Assembly: GCA_949752795.1 (NCBI GenBank)
Contig: OX457057.1
Location: 104,807,513-104,871,512 of the forward strand
Reading direction: 5' to 3'
DNA length: 64,000 nucleotides
Source of the DNA: Hyperoodon ampullatus
Taxonomy: Eukaryota; Chordata; Mammalia; Artiodactyla; Ziphiidae
Positions 21,041-33,100 of this stretch are shown piece by piece. The stretch's first letter is position 1; each line of letters opens with the position of its first letter. A program made the translations under genes and the position numbers. The notes beneath the pieces are model-generated. The model worked only from the letters and a program-made list of their open reading frames with translations, was not told where the DNA came from and did not search any database.

Positions 21041-21432
21041 AAAAAGGAGAGAGAGAGTAGAAAACGATACAGCTCCTGTGAGTTCCTCTGGATGCACTGA
21101 AAGATTGTGCAATTCCATCTAATATAGTTCCCAGTGATATTGTTTGGGGTGAGATATTTGTTCTGGCAAGGACTGTTTTCAGTGATTATTATCATGGTGT
21201 TCTAAATAAAGAACCAAGCCCCAACCTGACCCCTAAACTAACATAAAGGAAAGCTCTGATATCCAAAAGGTTCCAGTGACTCAGGCCGCACCTTTTTTCA
21301 CTGGGCTGAGTCTGTGGCCTCTCCACAGCTCTGAAGCTGAGCCAGCCAGGGTCATTTGCTGCTTACCTGTTCATCTGCACCCACTGAAGGCAGTTTACAA
21401 AGACTTGTCCACCTCCTTAAGAGATGCTCCCG

Positions 21433-21726
21433 GGGCTTCCCTGGTGGCACAGTGGTTAAGAATATGCCTGCCAATGCAAGGGACATGGGTTCGAGCCCTG
21501 GTCTGGGAAGATCCCACATGCCGCGCAGCAACTAAGCCCGTGAGCCACAAGTACTGAGCCGGCGGTCCTAGAGCCCATGCTCCACAACAAAGAGAAGCCT
21601 CTGCGATGAGAAGCCCAAGCACCGCAACCAAGAGTAGCCCCCACTCGCCGCAACTAGAGAAAGCCCGCGCTCGGCAATGAAGACCCAACACAGCCATAAA
21701 CAAACAAACAAACAAACAAATAAATA
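21433..21726 (+). mobile_element. CHR SINE, long form
   Basis: Long CHR body with 'actgagccgg', 'caacaaagagaagcctctgcgatgagaagcc' and 'aatgaagacccaacacagcc' blocks, tail (AAAC)n then TAAA. The exact 14 bp duplication aagagatgctcccg is at 21419-21432 and 21727-21740. Confidence 0.95.
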
Positions 21727-21769
21727 AAGAGATGCTCCCGAAGTCAGTCCTCTCATGTGAAAATCTGAC

Positions 21770-21965
21770 TTACAAGCAGTAGCAGAGAAGAGTTTCAGAG
21801 CTGACACCTGTCTTACAACTTATCAACTTCAATCTCTTTTATAGGTGCAGAGAAAAGTGACTCAACCTGGCTCACACAACTAGCCTGTGGGACAACCTGG
21901 AGTAAATTTCAGGTCCACAGTCACTTTCCAGCATTTTCCATGCCACCCCTTCATGCTGCCACCTG
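21770..21965 (-). repeat. Possible MIR remnant, reverse orientation
   Basis: 'aatctcttttataggtgcagagaaaagtgactcaacctggctcacacaactagcctgtggg' follows the reversed MIR pattern 'cccattttacagatgaggaaactgag..ggtcacacagctagtaagtgg'. Diverged. Confidence 0.5.
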
Positions 21966-22495
21966 CCTTGGAGATGAACGGACTGAAACCAACCCTAAAC
22001 TAATAACCCGCCATGTTGCTCCAAACCATCCCCAGCCTACATCTGTGTTCTCTGCTCCTAATCTAGGACAGGAGTGTTAGCCCCAAATTCTGTTTCCAAG
22101 GCAGTACAATGTCAGGGATAAACCTACCGCCCCCAAACCATGGAATAGGGGGCTGTGTAACAGGACTGGGCAATTCAGGAGCACATGGGAGTCGCACAGG
22201 TAGGTGAACAGAACCGGCCTGCTGGACTAGGTTCTGTGGAAACTGGGAGCACAGGCCCCATCTAACCGGGCAGCTAATACTCACCTCCAGTAGATGGGAG
22301 CCTTTGGACTGAGGGCCCAATGTTGCCAGACAGACCCATTTTTAAAAAGATGGTAGAATTTTGAATGTGTTTATAAGTGAAATCTCTTGCATTTAAAATA
22401 TTGGCTCCCATTTTAAATGTCTTTCAAAATACTGGCAGGCTAAACACAACCCAGCCCATGCGCCACCAACACAGCATCCGCAGCACAGCCATGGG
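21966..22495. other. Unassigned sequence
   Basis: No feature recognised. Confidence 0.4.
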
Positions 22496-22499
22496 TCCA

Positions 22500-22740
22500 G
22501 GATGGACACTACAGCCAGACAAACCAGTGTGAATCCTGGCTCAGCCCCTCTCTGTGACCTTGGGCAAGATACCTCTCTAAACTTCAGTTTCCTCATCCAT
22601 AAAACTAGGATATTATTGGTCCTATTTCACAGTATTCTTGGGAAGATTAAGTGCCATCATGTAGGTGAAACACTCAGAAGGCTGCCAGGCACACAATCAA
22701 TCCTTGATATAAGTGAGCACTGCCATTATTATAACACTGA
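22500..22740 (+). repeat. MIR SINE
   Basis: 'aaaccagtgtgaatcctggctcagcccctctctgtgaccttgggcaagatacctctctaaacttcagtttcctcatcc', 'ttgggaagattaag', 'gctgccaggcacacaatcaatccttgatataag': ordered MIR blocks. Confidence 0.85.
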
Positions 22741-23326
22741 CTGAATCACGACGACCTGAAGGTCTCCAGTCAGAGCTTCACCCAGAAAGCTCTCTAAAGC
22801 TAAGCCAGGACTCATCATCCCCCGCAGCCAGTTCCTGGCTCAGTGTCTTCTGTGGCCCCGTGACCCCTGCTGAGCATCCTTTGTTAGCATAACACAGCAC
22901 CCAGCACGTCGTTCCCGGTGGGCCTGGACAAATAGAAAGATCAGACAAAGCAGGCTGCTCAAACCACTCGGGAGTCACGTGGAGGGCGCCAGGGCGTGGC
23001 CAGGGGCTGTGAGCCTACGCAGAGGAAAGTAGGGCTCAGGCACGGGGCTCGCAGTGTTGGATGAGGAGATGAACACGGGTCCAGGACCAGCTCGGGTGAT
23101 CCAAGAATGAGGCCTCCGACCTGAGAGAGTTTGGTTCTGTTCTTTCTCAGCCCGTCAGGCAGACGCGAATGATGTGCCTGAGACCGGGATCTGGCCTGCG
23201 GTGTCTGAGGGGGCGCACGAGGGCTTAAAAGTGGTTGAAAACTCTTTGGAATGCTGCCCAACTAGTGCTTTGGGTGTTACTTAAATTCCCAGCGAGGATG
23301 GAAAGGAATTAATAAAGAGAGATGCT
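22741..23326. other. Unassigned GC-richer sequence
   Basis: More CpG and GC than its surroundings (for example 22,970-23,230) but no repeat or exon recognised. The 100-codon reverse frame at 22,959-23,261 has no recognisable domain. Confidence 0.35.
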
Positions 23327-23425
23327 GGGAATTCCCTGGAGGCCCAGTGGTTAGGATTCTGCACTTTCACTGCCGAGGGGTTCGATCCCTGGTCGATCCC
23401 ACAAGTTGCAAAGAAAAAAGAAAAA
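23327..23425 (+). mobile_element. Older CHR-related SINE, short
   Basis: 'gaattccctggaggcccagtggttaggattctgcactttcactgccgaggggttcgatccctggtcgatcccacaag', then an A/G-rich tail. Flanks 'aaagagagatgct' (23,313-23,325) and 'aaagagcgaggtgct' give a degraded target duplication. The body is shortened by a deletion between 'ctggtc' and 'gatccc'. Confidence 0.8.
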
Positions 23426-23475
23426 AAGAAAGAGCGAGGTGCTAACTTGACCCTTGATCCCGTGGTGCTTGGTAT

Positions 23476-23520
23476 GGGGCGGCGGTGGGGTGGGGGTGGG
23501 CTCGGGGGCGGGGGGAGCGG
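23476..23520 (+). other. G-rich tract with quadruplex potential
   Basis: At least four runs of three or more G on the + strand separated by short loops (ggggcggcggtggggtgggg and onward). This meets the usual G-quadruplex pattern. Sequence reading only. Confidence 0.7.
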
Positions 23521-24165
23521 TGTCTTAGTGCCCTTGTGGAAATGCAGGCAAATTCGCCTCTGCTCGCTGAAGGCTGGGAGCTGGATCTCTTCAGGGGATA
23601 AAACAGCTGCTGAAGCAAGCAGGGCTTCCGAGGGCACAGTCCAAGGTGGGCACGTTTAGGATGGAGGAGCACGTGCAGGGCTCAGGCAGGAGGGATGGAA
23701 ACAGTGAAAACAGCCTTGATAGGATAAACTCTCTTTTGAAGAGGTTTAAAAAATGCGCTAAAAGTTATTTTGCTTAACACTGTCTTCGGAAACCACAGAG
23801 GTCACTGAAATTGTAAATAGCCCCCTACCTCGTGGACAACAGATAAAGCCTATTTTCAAGATGCACTGTTCTGTGGACGCTACTGTCTTGAATATTTTGT
23901 AAATTCCTGATGTATTTGAATATTGGAAAAATGCTTCTTATTCTATTTCCAGTTCTTTTCATGGACATGGAAGAAAATAGACCAAGAGAAAGGGTTTAAT
24001 ATTTATGCAGTACCTAGTATCCTTTTTTTTTTCTAGAAAATATATTCACCCTCCTTTTTTTGCCAAATCCAAGTCTCCTCTCAGTGCTACAAAAGAATTC
24101 ATTGGTTACAGGAATTACAGGGAAGCATGCTGTAGCATAGTTCCAAGATGTGGTATTGTGTGGTT
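23521..24165. other. Unassigned sequence
   Basis: No feature recognised. Confidence 0.4.
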
Positions 24166-24169
24166 GTTC

Positions 24170-24395
24170 ATTTGTCAGTTTTTTGGAGTCAGTCAGATCT
24201 TACTCAGACACTTCCTAGATGTGGACCTGGGCAAATTACTGAAACTTTCCAAGCTTAGTTTCCCACAGCTATAAAATGAAGCTAATAGTAGTCTCTACCT
24301 CAGAAGACTGTTCCAAAAATCAAATGAGCTAATGGATGTAAAGCACTTAGAAGGATCTTATGCATATTAAGTGCTAAATTAATGGCAGCTATTGT
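24170..24395 (+). repeat. MIR SINE
   Basis: 'ttggagtcagtcagatcttactcagacacttcctagatgtggacctgggcaaattactgaaactttccaagc', 'ctataaaatgaagctaatagtagtctctacctcagaagac', 'gtaaagcacttagaaggatc', 'ttaagtgctaaattaatggcagctattg'. Confidence 0.85.
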
Positions 24396-25825
24396 TAAAA
24401 TTTCCCTCCAAGTTAACTCTTTAAAAAAAAATCCACATCTTAAAAAATAGTTTTTCCTTCAAGTGAGGTATGCCTGTACTGAGGATGTGCTTCAATTTCT
24501 GGAGAGAGAACACAGAAGCAGTAAATCATTCCCACTACTCTACATAGCTCATGTTGTAGGTGGGCTTCACCTAAAAGCCGTCTGGCTGAGTCATCACAGG
24601 GAAGGCCTCAGAAGACTCCCCGGGAGTTTCAGACCCAGACTGACCTTCAGGGTTTCCTGAGTTGGAGCAAAGTGACAAGAGCTTTATACTCACTACTGAT
24701 CAGTCACTGGATGTGGGCCACGTGGAGACAGGGGCTAACCTGGGTGGAGAGGCTCTCTGCAGGGGGGCAGCTGAGGGTCCCCAGCCAACAGCATTGAAAT
24801 GGAAGGGGCACCTGGTGGCAAATCCCAGTTTCCACTACAGCTCAGCTGTACTGTTTCTGTCTTTTATAAAAAACTACATTTTTCTTCCAAAGAGCTCTCA
24901 GCACTTCACAGACTAGCACGTTTTTCTCACCCATTTGCAGAAAGCTCTTGAGAAGTGAGGTGCTCCCCGCCTTGCTCATGCCCATTTTTCACATAAAGAA
25001 AAGTGAACATGGCAAGCCAGTAACACTGACAGGGCATCACACACAGGGCTCCTGCCATTCAGCCAGGGTTCTGCTACTGCATTATTGCTTGCTTCTTATT
25101 TTGCCACCATATCCTGGTGCTGTGAAGCCAAACCTGAATGTTGTTTTGGGTTTTGTTTCATGGGAATGATGACTTCTCATGGCTCTGTCCCATTTTAAGA
25201 GCATCATGACCTGTCTCAAGCATCTTCCACTCCCATATCTCAATTCCAGGACTAAGATTAAGTGGGAATGGATGAAGATGTCTCAAACCTCTGCCAATCC
25301 AATGAAGCAAGGGAGCCTGAGGGAAACAGAACTTCTTGCCTGGACACCCAGGAGCCAGGTCTTCCTACACCTTACCCCTCACCCTGTTCCCTCAGCTATG
25401 TTAGGAACCTGTCCAGTTATCTCAAATCACAGTCAGCACCAGGGACAGCTTCCCAGAGGGTCACTTACACAGTCCAAGGTGAATCCCAAGTGCACCCACT
25501 TGGGGAACAGTCTTGATATTTGGACATTGTAGGAGATTTCTAAGTTGGCTGACAGGTATGCAATTTCTGGCCCTAGAAAAATTGCAATTTCAGCATTCCT
25601 GGAGGAGTCACCAATATATCCTCTTTTTTTCCTACACAATAAGCATTTGAAACATACAGTGCATTAATTTCCCTTGGAGTTCAGCTGGTCCACAGGGCGT
25701 TGTTTTTACCTCTTTTTGTATATCACGAAAGGGAGTCCTGGAGCCATCAGATGTTCCCAGATTCTCTCTTCAGACAAACAGAAAGAGAGCAGGGGTGACT
25801 TATTTCAGACAAAAAGGATTCATGT
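24396..25825. other. Unassigned sequence
   Basis: About 1.4 kb with no repeat family or gene I can recognise. Several frames of 65-117 codons exist but none shows a domain. Confidence 0.35.
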
Positions 25826-25853
25826 CAAAAAGCATTAAATGAGTCAAAGAAAA

Positions 25854-26075
25854 GGGCTTCCCTGGTGGTGCAGTGGTTGAGAGTCTGCCTGCCGATGCAG
25901 GGGACACGGGTTCGTGCCCTGGTCTGGGAAGATCCCACATGCCGCGGAGCGGCTAGGCCCGTGAGCCATGGCTGCTGAGCCTGTTGTCCGGAGCTTATGC
26001 TCCGCAACGGGAGAGGCCACAACAGTGAGAGGCCCACGTACTGCAAAAAAAAAAAAAAAAAAGAAAAAAAAAAAG
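25854..26075 (+). mobile_element. CHR-2-type SINE with long target duplication
   Basis: Near-consensus CHR-2 copy. The duplicated flank is unusually long, about 28 bases (25,826-25,853 and about 26,076-26,103), containing 'gcattaaatgagtcaaag' in both copies. The tail is A18 with G-interrupted A runs. Confidence 0.95.
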
Positions 26076-26103
26076 AAAAAAGCATTAAATGAGTCAAAGA
26101 AAA

Positions 26104-26579
26104 ACATTTTATACTGGACAGAGGCATAATCCACAATAAAGATCTAATAGCTGAACATTTCTGTGACAATAACAAAGGATGCTAGAAACATAAGGAAAAA
26201 GTGCTTGAAATACAATGTTTGTAGGAGACTTTTAAACACATGTATCTCAAATTTTGACAGCTGAAATAAACAAAAGTTGTCAAAAACATAGAAAATCTGA
26301 ATCATAGAAATTTTCATTTACAAAGAGAAAATATGACATCTTTTTTTTTAATATGACATCTTTTTAAGCTTCTGTGGAACATTTACAAAGAGTGATCATA
26401 AATAAGACACAAAGATAAGCTCAGTTTGAAAGCATAAAATTCATATGAGCCATTTTATCGTATCAGAAAGTGATAAACTGGAAATTAAACAAACAAATAA
26501 AAATCCACTTGAAGTAGAGGGCACACTCCCAAACAGTTATTATGAAAAAAGGAAATAAAAATGACAGATATAGGATATT
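26104..26579. other. Unassigned AT-rich sequence
   Basis: No gene or family recognised. A short direct repeat 'aatatgacatctttttt' occurs twice at about 26,330-26,365. Confidence 0.4.
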
Positions 26580-26592
26580 TTAGTTTATTATT

Positions 26593-26812
26593 ATTTATTT
26601 ATTTTATTATTATTTTTTTTGCGGTACACGGGCCTCTCACTGTTGTGGCCTCTCCCGTTGTGGAGCACAGGCTCCGGATGTGCAGGCTCAGCGGCCATGG
26701 CTCACGGGCCCAGCTGCTCCACGGCATGTGGGATCTTCCCAGACCGGGGCATGAACCCGTGTCCCCTGCATCGGCAGGCGGACTCTCAACCACTGCGCCA
26801 CCAGGGAAGCCC
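26593..26812 (-). mobile_element. CHR-2-type SINE, reverse orientation
   Basis: Standard CHR-2 on the reverse strand with an AT-rich tail of TTATT units then T8. Target duplication ttagtttattatt at 26580-26592 and 26813-26825. Confidence 0.94.
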
Positions 26813-26909
26813 TTAGTTTATTATTTTTAATTAAAAGTCAAATTGGGATATAATTGACATATAACATGACATTATGCTGTTTTTAAAATAATGAAATGAG
26901 AATACTTTT

Positions 26910-27270
26910 CATACATTCATGTAATAAACACTTATTGATCATCTATTAGATACTAGACATTGTTTCATAGCAGGATACACAGCACTGAGAAGACAAACTC
27001 TGCTCCCATGGACTTATATTTTACCTCTAGAGTGGGGGAAGATAGCTGATAAACAAGTACATGAATAAAATATGAAAATATCAGGGGGCAATACTTGCTT
27101 TAGTAAAAATAAAATAGAATGATGTGACGGAGAGTGACTGGCATGGGGGGGTTATAGTACTCTTGGTTGGAAAAGCCTCTCTTAGATGGCATTTAAGCTG
27201 AGCTTTGAACATCAGGAAGAATTCACCATGTCAGGATCTGGGAAAAGAACATTCCAGAAGAGAAGCAACC
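26910..27270 (-). repeat. L2-type LINE fragment, reverse orientation
   Basis: 'cattcatgtaataaacacttattgatcatctattagatactagacattg', 'acacagcactgagaagacaaactctgctcccatggacttatattttac', 'ttaagctgagctttgaacatcaggaag', 'ggaaaagaacattccagaag': reversed L2 order preserved over 350 bases. Confidence 0.7.
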
Positions 27271-27339
27271 TATATTGTGTATCAAAGTTAGGAAATTGGA
27301 TGCAGCCAATTCAAAAATTGATAACTTTTAAATTTCCTT

Positions 27340-28625
27340 ATTGAAGAAAGAAGGAAAATAATTGCATTATTGATTCAATTCAAGAAGTTAGAATAAGGAT
27401 AAAATATCCTCTTAAAAGGAGAAAGGAAAAATAAAGATAACAACCAAAATAATTAATGCAAAAACAAAAATTTAAAAAGCAGCATTGATTTTTAAACTCC
27501 AAGATTTATTTCTTCTGAGGGAAAAGTATAAAAGATAAGCATCTAATCAAGATTTTTAAAAACATATAAATATAAAAGTAAATATAGAAAGTTACCCAAT
27601 TTTTTCATAGAACTAAGACAACTGTAATACAAAATCTGTAAAACAAAACAAAACAAAACAAAAATGAAGGAAGGAAGAAGAGCGTGGGAGGGAGAGAGGA
27701 AGGAAGGACAGAAGAAAGAAAGGAAGAAAGAGAAACATATCAAACTTCAGACCAAACTTCTTTATGCATCTAGAATCATAAACCTACTAAATTTAATTCA
27801 CAGTATATTAAATGGCCCTGGCATCACAACCAAGAAACCTTCATTCCAGAAATGTGAGGATAACTTGATATCATAAAAACATATTAATATAATATAACAT
27901 GATATGTCATTTTTCTTTCAGTGAGTAAAACCTATTTTATAATTACAATGGGTGAATGAAGGCTTTTGATAAAATTCAATGCTTTTTCTGATTAAGAGTT
28001 TCTGTGGCAACTTGGAAGAATAAGCTAACGTGGACTTCTTGCTTCACTCAACATGGAGAAATGGTAGCTAATATGTAATACATACAATTAAATTAACAGC
28101 TGGGCTCCAAAGAAAGAAAAAACTACGTATGTAAACAATGAAGGAACTTAAAGCCAAAATTATAAACTAATACAGTGATGACTTAGGGGTTGGGGAGCGA
28201 GGGGTATCAAACTCCATCTGGCTCTAATGGCCAAAAATTGGCAGGTTTTTTTTGTGTGTGTGTCCATTAAGGGATAAGATATATAGTTTGGAGCCTGCAT
28301 AATGTGGGAGGCTCTGACTAAGATCATTGTATGAAGTTAGGACCTCAAAGGTTGCTCTCCAGTGAAGTAGGAACAAGAAACACTCCATTCCCTGGACAAG
28401 AATGGTGATAAGGAAATTTGAATCTGCCTAGGACTCCGATTAGAGGAAAAATTCTTCCTTTAAAAACTAAAGGCTTGAGCCTGTGCTTTGCATGAGCAAG
28501 GAGCTCAAATGTACATTACCCAGGAGCTGTAGGTAAACCCAGGTCAAGAAATTATTGTAAAACTTGTTTGGGGCTAGCAAATCCCTGGAACCCTCAGCAA
28601 ATGGAAGCACACACTTCCAACATCA
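27340..28625. mobile_element. Decayed L1 remnants, AT-rich
   Basis: Very AT-rich sequence that looks like L1 ORF2 in places ('aggcttttgataaaattcaatgctttttctgattaag' resembles the RT block 'aaagcatttgacaaaattcaacacc'). Contains (AAAAC)n at 27,640-27,663 and a GGAA/GAAA purine run at 27,664-27,732. Boundaries and subfamily cannot be set. Confidence 0.5.
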
Positions 28626-28628
28626 AGA

Positions 28629-28835
28629 GTGTGAGCTGGCAAACTAAGATCCTGGGCCAGATACTGCCCATAACCTGTTTAATGTATGACTTGTGGGTTA
28701 AGAATGGTTTTACATTATGAAAGCGAAGAAGGAGGAGGAGAAGAGAGATAGACACTGTATGACTGTCTGTGGTCTACAAAGACTAGAATACTTACTGTGT
28801 GGCTCTTTACAGAAAATGCTTACCAACCTCTGATC
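28629..28835 (+). repeat. hAT-like short DNA transposon (MITE)
   Basis: Starts 'gtgagctggcaaactaagatcctgggcc' and ends 'ggctctttacagaaaatgcttaccaacctctg', echoing the mammalian element that runs 'ggtcggcaaac...gccctttacagaaaaagtttgccgacccctg' with near-mirror termini. Also has 'gacttgtgggttaagaatggttttacatt'. Family not named. Confidence 0.65.
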
Positions 28836-29640
28836 TAGAGCACAAAGGAAGCCCCAAAGGGGAAAATGTCCCTCACTAAAGATCAGCTTACAATAAAAAA
28901 TTACTATGTGACAAAGCCATCAGCTATATAGGAAAGTCAGTAGACTCAACAATAGTAGAATAAGCAGCCTTGCAAATGTTAGGCAATAGTACAGCCTGAA
29001 GAGACTATACAATAAATATTTTTTAAATGATTAAGAGATAAAAGGAGGTAGATATTTAAAATAACTTCTATAAAAGAAAAATCTAGTAATTGGAATTAAA
29101 CTTCAAAGGAAAAATTAAATAGCAGATTTAAAGATAACTGAAGAAACAATTAATGGGCTGGAAAGTAAGCCTGAGAAAATTAACCAGAATGTTACACAAA
29201 GTTATAAAGGAATAGAAAATATGAAAAACAAGAGTCAAGAGAAGTAAACTGAGAAAGAGTAATTAGTTGTAGCCCCAAAAGCAAATGTTAAAGAAAATGA
29301 CAGAGAATAAATATTTGAAGAAAAAATTTTTGTGAAATTTTCAGAATTGGTAAAAAAACATTGATTGATAAAAAAATATTCCTTCAGCAGGAATAAATAT
29401 ATTATAGTATAATATATATAATATTGTATATTATAATATAGTTATATTATACATTATACAATTATATATGATATATAATATATTATATAATGTTATATTA
29501 TATTATAATATATATTATATATAATATATATATACACACATACATACACAACTACACACTTTATGGTAAATTATAAAACACAAAAGAAAAAGAAAAAATT
29601 AAAAGTAAGCAGAGAGAAACACAAATTACCACTGTGGCAG
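28836..29640. mobile_element. Decayed L1 remnants plus TA-rich tract
   Basis: 29,040-29,360 resembles L1 5'/ORF1 sequence (A-rich, 'ataactgaagaaacaattaatgggctggaaagtaagcc'). 29,395-29,535 is a nearly pure A/T tract of TATA/TAATA units that is self-complementary over long stretches. Confidence 0.5.
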
Positions 29641-29863
29641 AGGTTGTTATATGTCCACCTGAATATATTCTAAATCTTCTGGAAAAACAGAGTTGTAGTT
29701 GGGCATATGGATGCTAATGCATATGGATGCTAATTCTATAAATAAAGCATGCCTTGTAGATTTAACTTTAGAGTCATGTAATATTTTACATAATTATGAA
29801 ACAAATTTTAAAATAATTATGAAGCAAATTTGTTATGAAACAAATTTTAAAAATTAAAAAGCT

Positions 29864-30050
29864 GGGCTTCCCTGGTGGTGCAGTGGTTGAGAGTCCGCCT
29901 GCCGATGCAGGGGACACAGGTTCGTGCCCCGGTCCAGGAAGATCCCACATGCCGTGGAGCAGCTGGGCCCATGAGCCATGGCCGCTGAGCCTGCGTGTCC
30001 GGAGCCTGTGCTCCGCAACGGGAGAGGCCACAACAGTGAGAGGCCTGCGT

Positions 30051-30079
<29 letters not shown>
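29864..30079 (+). mobile_element. CHR-2-type SINE
   Basis: Near-consensus copy with an A tail close to 28. Exact 15 bp target duplication aaaaattaaaaagct at 29849-29863 and 30080-30094. Confidence 0.96.
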
Positions 30080-30086
<7 letters not shown>

Positions 30087-30346
30087 AAAAAGCTATCTCT
30101 AAAAATGAAAAGTGAAAGGAAACAATCCTAACTTGTATCTAAATGGTGGCATAACCACATGGAAAGAAACTAGTCAAAGTGACTGTAAGACATAGGAATT
30201 TAACTGTTTATCTCTAGTAGTATACAATCTAAGAACAAAACATTACATAAAACATTTTAAACTATTTACAGTAATCATATTATTAGCAGCAGCAATGGTG
30301 TTATTGTGTGTGCATTTTGGGATAAAGCAAATGAATAATTACGGTA

Positions 30347-30711
30347 CTGCATTAGTCTCCTAAGACGGCCATAACAAATATCACCAACTGGGTGGCTTAA
30401 CAGAAATGTATTTTCTCAAGGTTCTAGAGGCTGGTAGTCCAAAATCAAGGTGCCATTAGGGTGGGTTCTGGCGAGGTCTCTCTTTCTGACTTGTAGACAG
30501 CTGCCATCTTGCTGCGTCCATGGTTTTTCCTCTGAGGACAGGCAGAGAAAGAGCTCTCTGTATCTCTTACTCTTCTTACAAGTGCCACTCTTATGACCTC
30601 ATTTAACCTTAATTACCTCCCTAAAGGCCCTATCTCCAAATACAGTCTCATTGGGGTTAAGGCTTCAATATATCAATTTGGGAGGGACACAATTCAGTCC
30701 ATAATAGGTAT
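30347..30711 (+). repeat. Interspersed repeat, 'aactgggtggctt' family, copy 2
   Basis: Homologous to 19,480-19,940: 'cattagtctcctaagacggccataacaaatatcaccaactgggtggcttaacag', 'ccctatctccaaatacagtctcattggggttaaggcttcaatatatc', ending 'gacacaattcagtccataat'. More diverged and with internal deletions. Confidence 0.7.
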
Positions 30712-30829
30712 CCTTGAGAACTGAAATTTCTGATATGGGAGAAAGGAAATATGGATGTAAGATGAATAAGGCTAAATAAAAACTCTGTAGTCCTGAATTC
30801 AAATGAAACTATCAGTATCAGCTCATAAT

Positions 30830-30950
30830 TTATTTTAACGAGTTATTATTTATAATTGATATTAATTTTAATATAAATATGTTATAATTATATAATACAT
30901 ACTATATACAATATAACATGTATTACATAAATATGTATACTACATCTATC
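30830..30950. repeat. TA-rich low-complexity tract
   Basis: Dominated by ATA/TAT units with almost no G or C. Confidence 0.75.
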
Positions 30951-33100
30951 CATTGAAAAGACATAGAAACAAAGACCAATCCACTAAAAATGAGACCACT
31001 AGTACCCCAGATTATAGCCTATAAATACCATTTCCCATTAAAATGAACCAGAGATCCTTAGAGAATGTCTGATTCCAGGCTTGAGAAGGGAAAAATGTAC
31101 AAGCTGGGCATAGAATATCTTGTCATCCACATAGCAGAGAAGTTATTAAAGTTATTTCAAAGGCCTCAGGAACTGACTTGAGTAGTCTTCTCCTAGACTA
31201 AGATGGGATAATTTGATTTAGAAATTGATTTTGACTACAGAATATCTGAGCCTGATTGCCCATTCTGACTAGCAATTTTATGAATCATCCGATGTGGCTT
31301 TAAGACACTAATTTGACTGTGTATCTCTCATAGTATACACTCTAAGGACAAAAAAAAATACAAAAAAATTCGTAATGATTTCTGCTTCAGCTTCAAAAGA
31401 TAGATCAGAATTGTTTTTGTTACTTGCAACTAAAGAAACCCAACAGATAGCCTGAGGAAAATTGCCTAGCACAAGGTAGGGCATAATAGATATTCAGTAA
31501 ATATTGGACTTCTTCCTAGGAGTCAAAAACCTACAATGACTTTTTTTCAGATGTTAAAATCTGTACAGGAAATTTCCTCTCTATGCATAAGGGAAATTCT
31601 GCCTCTGTTCACACCCTCTGTAGCTCTCCCCAATTCCTCCAACTCAAGGCAAGAATATCTGTAAACTGATTTTCCATCCAAGGTTTTGATGGGGGAGGGT
31701 CACTATGTTGACACGTCAGTACCCACACCCTGTTCTTTTGTACTTTCTACTTCCTATCTGTCTTTAATATGCAGCCATGAGATCTCTTATCTCTTCCTCA
31801 ACATGGTGCTAGGAAGATAAGTGAATTTAGCACTCTTCTCTGGGCCTGGAGCTCTCTATCTACCAATATGCCTAAGATTTTGATTTGAAGAAAAGTAAAA
31901 GACCCCACATAGACTTTGAGGCTTAAGCCACGAACTCAAGCTCATCTTTTACCAGACAGACGAGAATTATCAGGTGCTGGCTCAGCTATTGATTCTCATT
32001 TGCTGCTGTTCCTTGCTTTGCAGAGAACTCCCTTGGGAATCTAATGGCAAGAAGGAACTCTGAAAGGGCAGAGCTCAGGTATTCCTGGGTTCCCTGGGTT
32101 GGGGGAGAAGAGAGGTAACACCATCAGGTAACACCAAAACCCCTCTCTCATTCTTACAGAACCACTAAGAAGCAGGAAGCAGAAAGTGCAAGAGAGAACA
32201 GAGCATGGGTGCTGACGTTCAACACAGGACACTCAAGTTTGTAATTAGGGCTCTGACAGCTGGGAATAGGGTAGACAGAAGGTGAGGAGGAAGCAGGTGG
32301 GAGGAGAAAGAAGGGGGAGTAAGAAAATAGTCTCCTTTACGTTCCCCACTCCATTCTCCTTACCTCACTCCCCCGCCCCATTAATTCCCACCCACACATC
32401 CAAGGAAGAGAGTGATGAAAAGGGTAATGAGGATGAGTCAGGTTCATAGGTATGTTATTGGCCCCATCATTCTCTTGAGTGTACTTGTCTTAGGAATTTT
32501 TCTTTTGTACCCCTGTTGTGCTAGGAAGGCTTGTAGTAAGTGGCTCATGCTGTCTCTGTTTCAGAACTTTAGGAGAAACTTGTTTTGATCTCCTTTCCTT
32601 GACATGCTTTTCCTTGGATTCATCCTTTCTTGCCATCAGAAAGCTAAAATATATAGAAACAGTAGTGTTCTATACGAGTGACCGATTATGCTTTCTTTGG
32701 CCTACACTTTTTATTCTGCAGTGAAGTTGAGGCTTATAAGTCAAAACAAAGGAATGAACTTACTGTCCACCAGTTTATACAGAACTCACAGTATATATGA
32801 GTTTTTTAAACTAAGATCTGTTAAAAAGAAATCTGTTTCAACAGATAACCGTGTACAATACCATGTGATGAAAATGAATTCAGACATATTAAATGATGAA
32901 CTTGTTAAAAAAAAAAGTTAAAATATAGAAGCTCAAGAAAGAGATATAAACAAATGAAGTATAAACTGAGGGGGAAATGTGCCAAGGAGATCACTTGGCC
33001 TACTTTTAATATTGAATTTTGCCTTTAAATTAGGCAAGAAGAATCTTTTGGTGGTTACTCCTGGCTTCTCAATGACCTAGAGTAGTGTTTGAGGCCAAAA
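30951..33100. other. Unassigned sequence
   Basis: About 2.1 kb. The only piece I recognise is an L2-like end at 31,465-31,510 ('gcctagcacaaggtagggcataatagatattcagtaaatattgg'). No gene-like frame. Confidence 0.35.
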
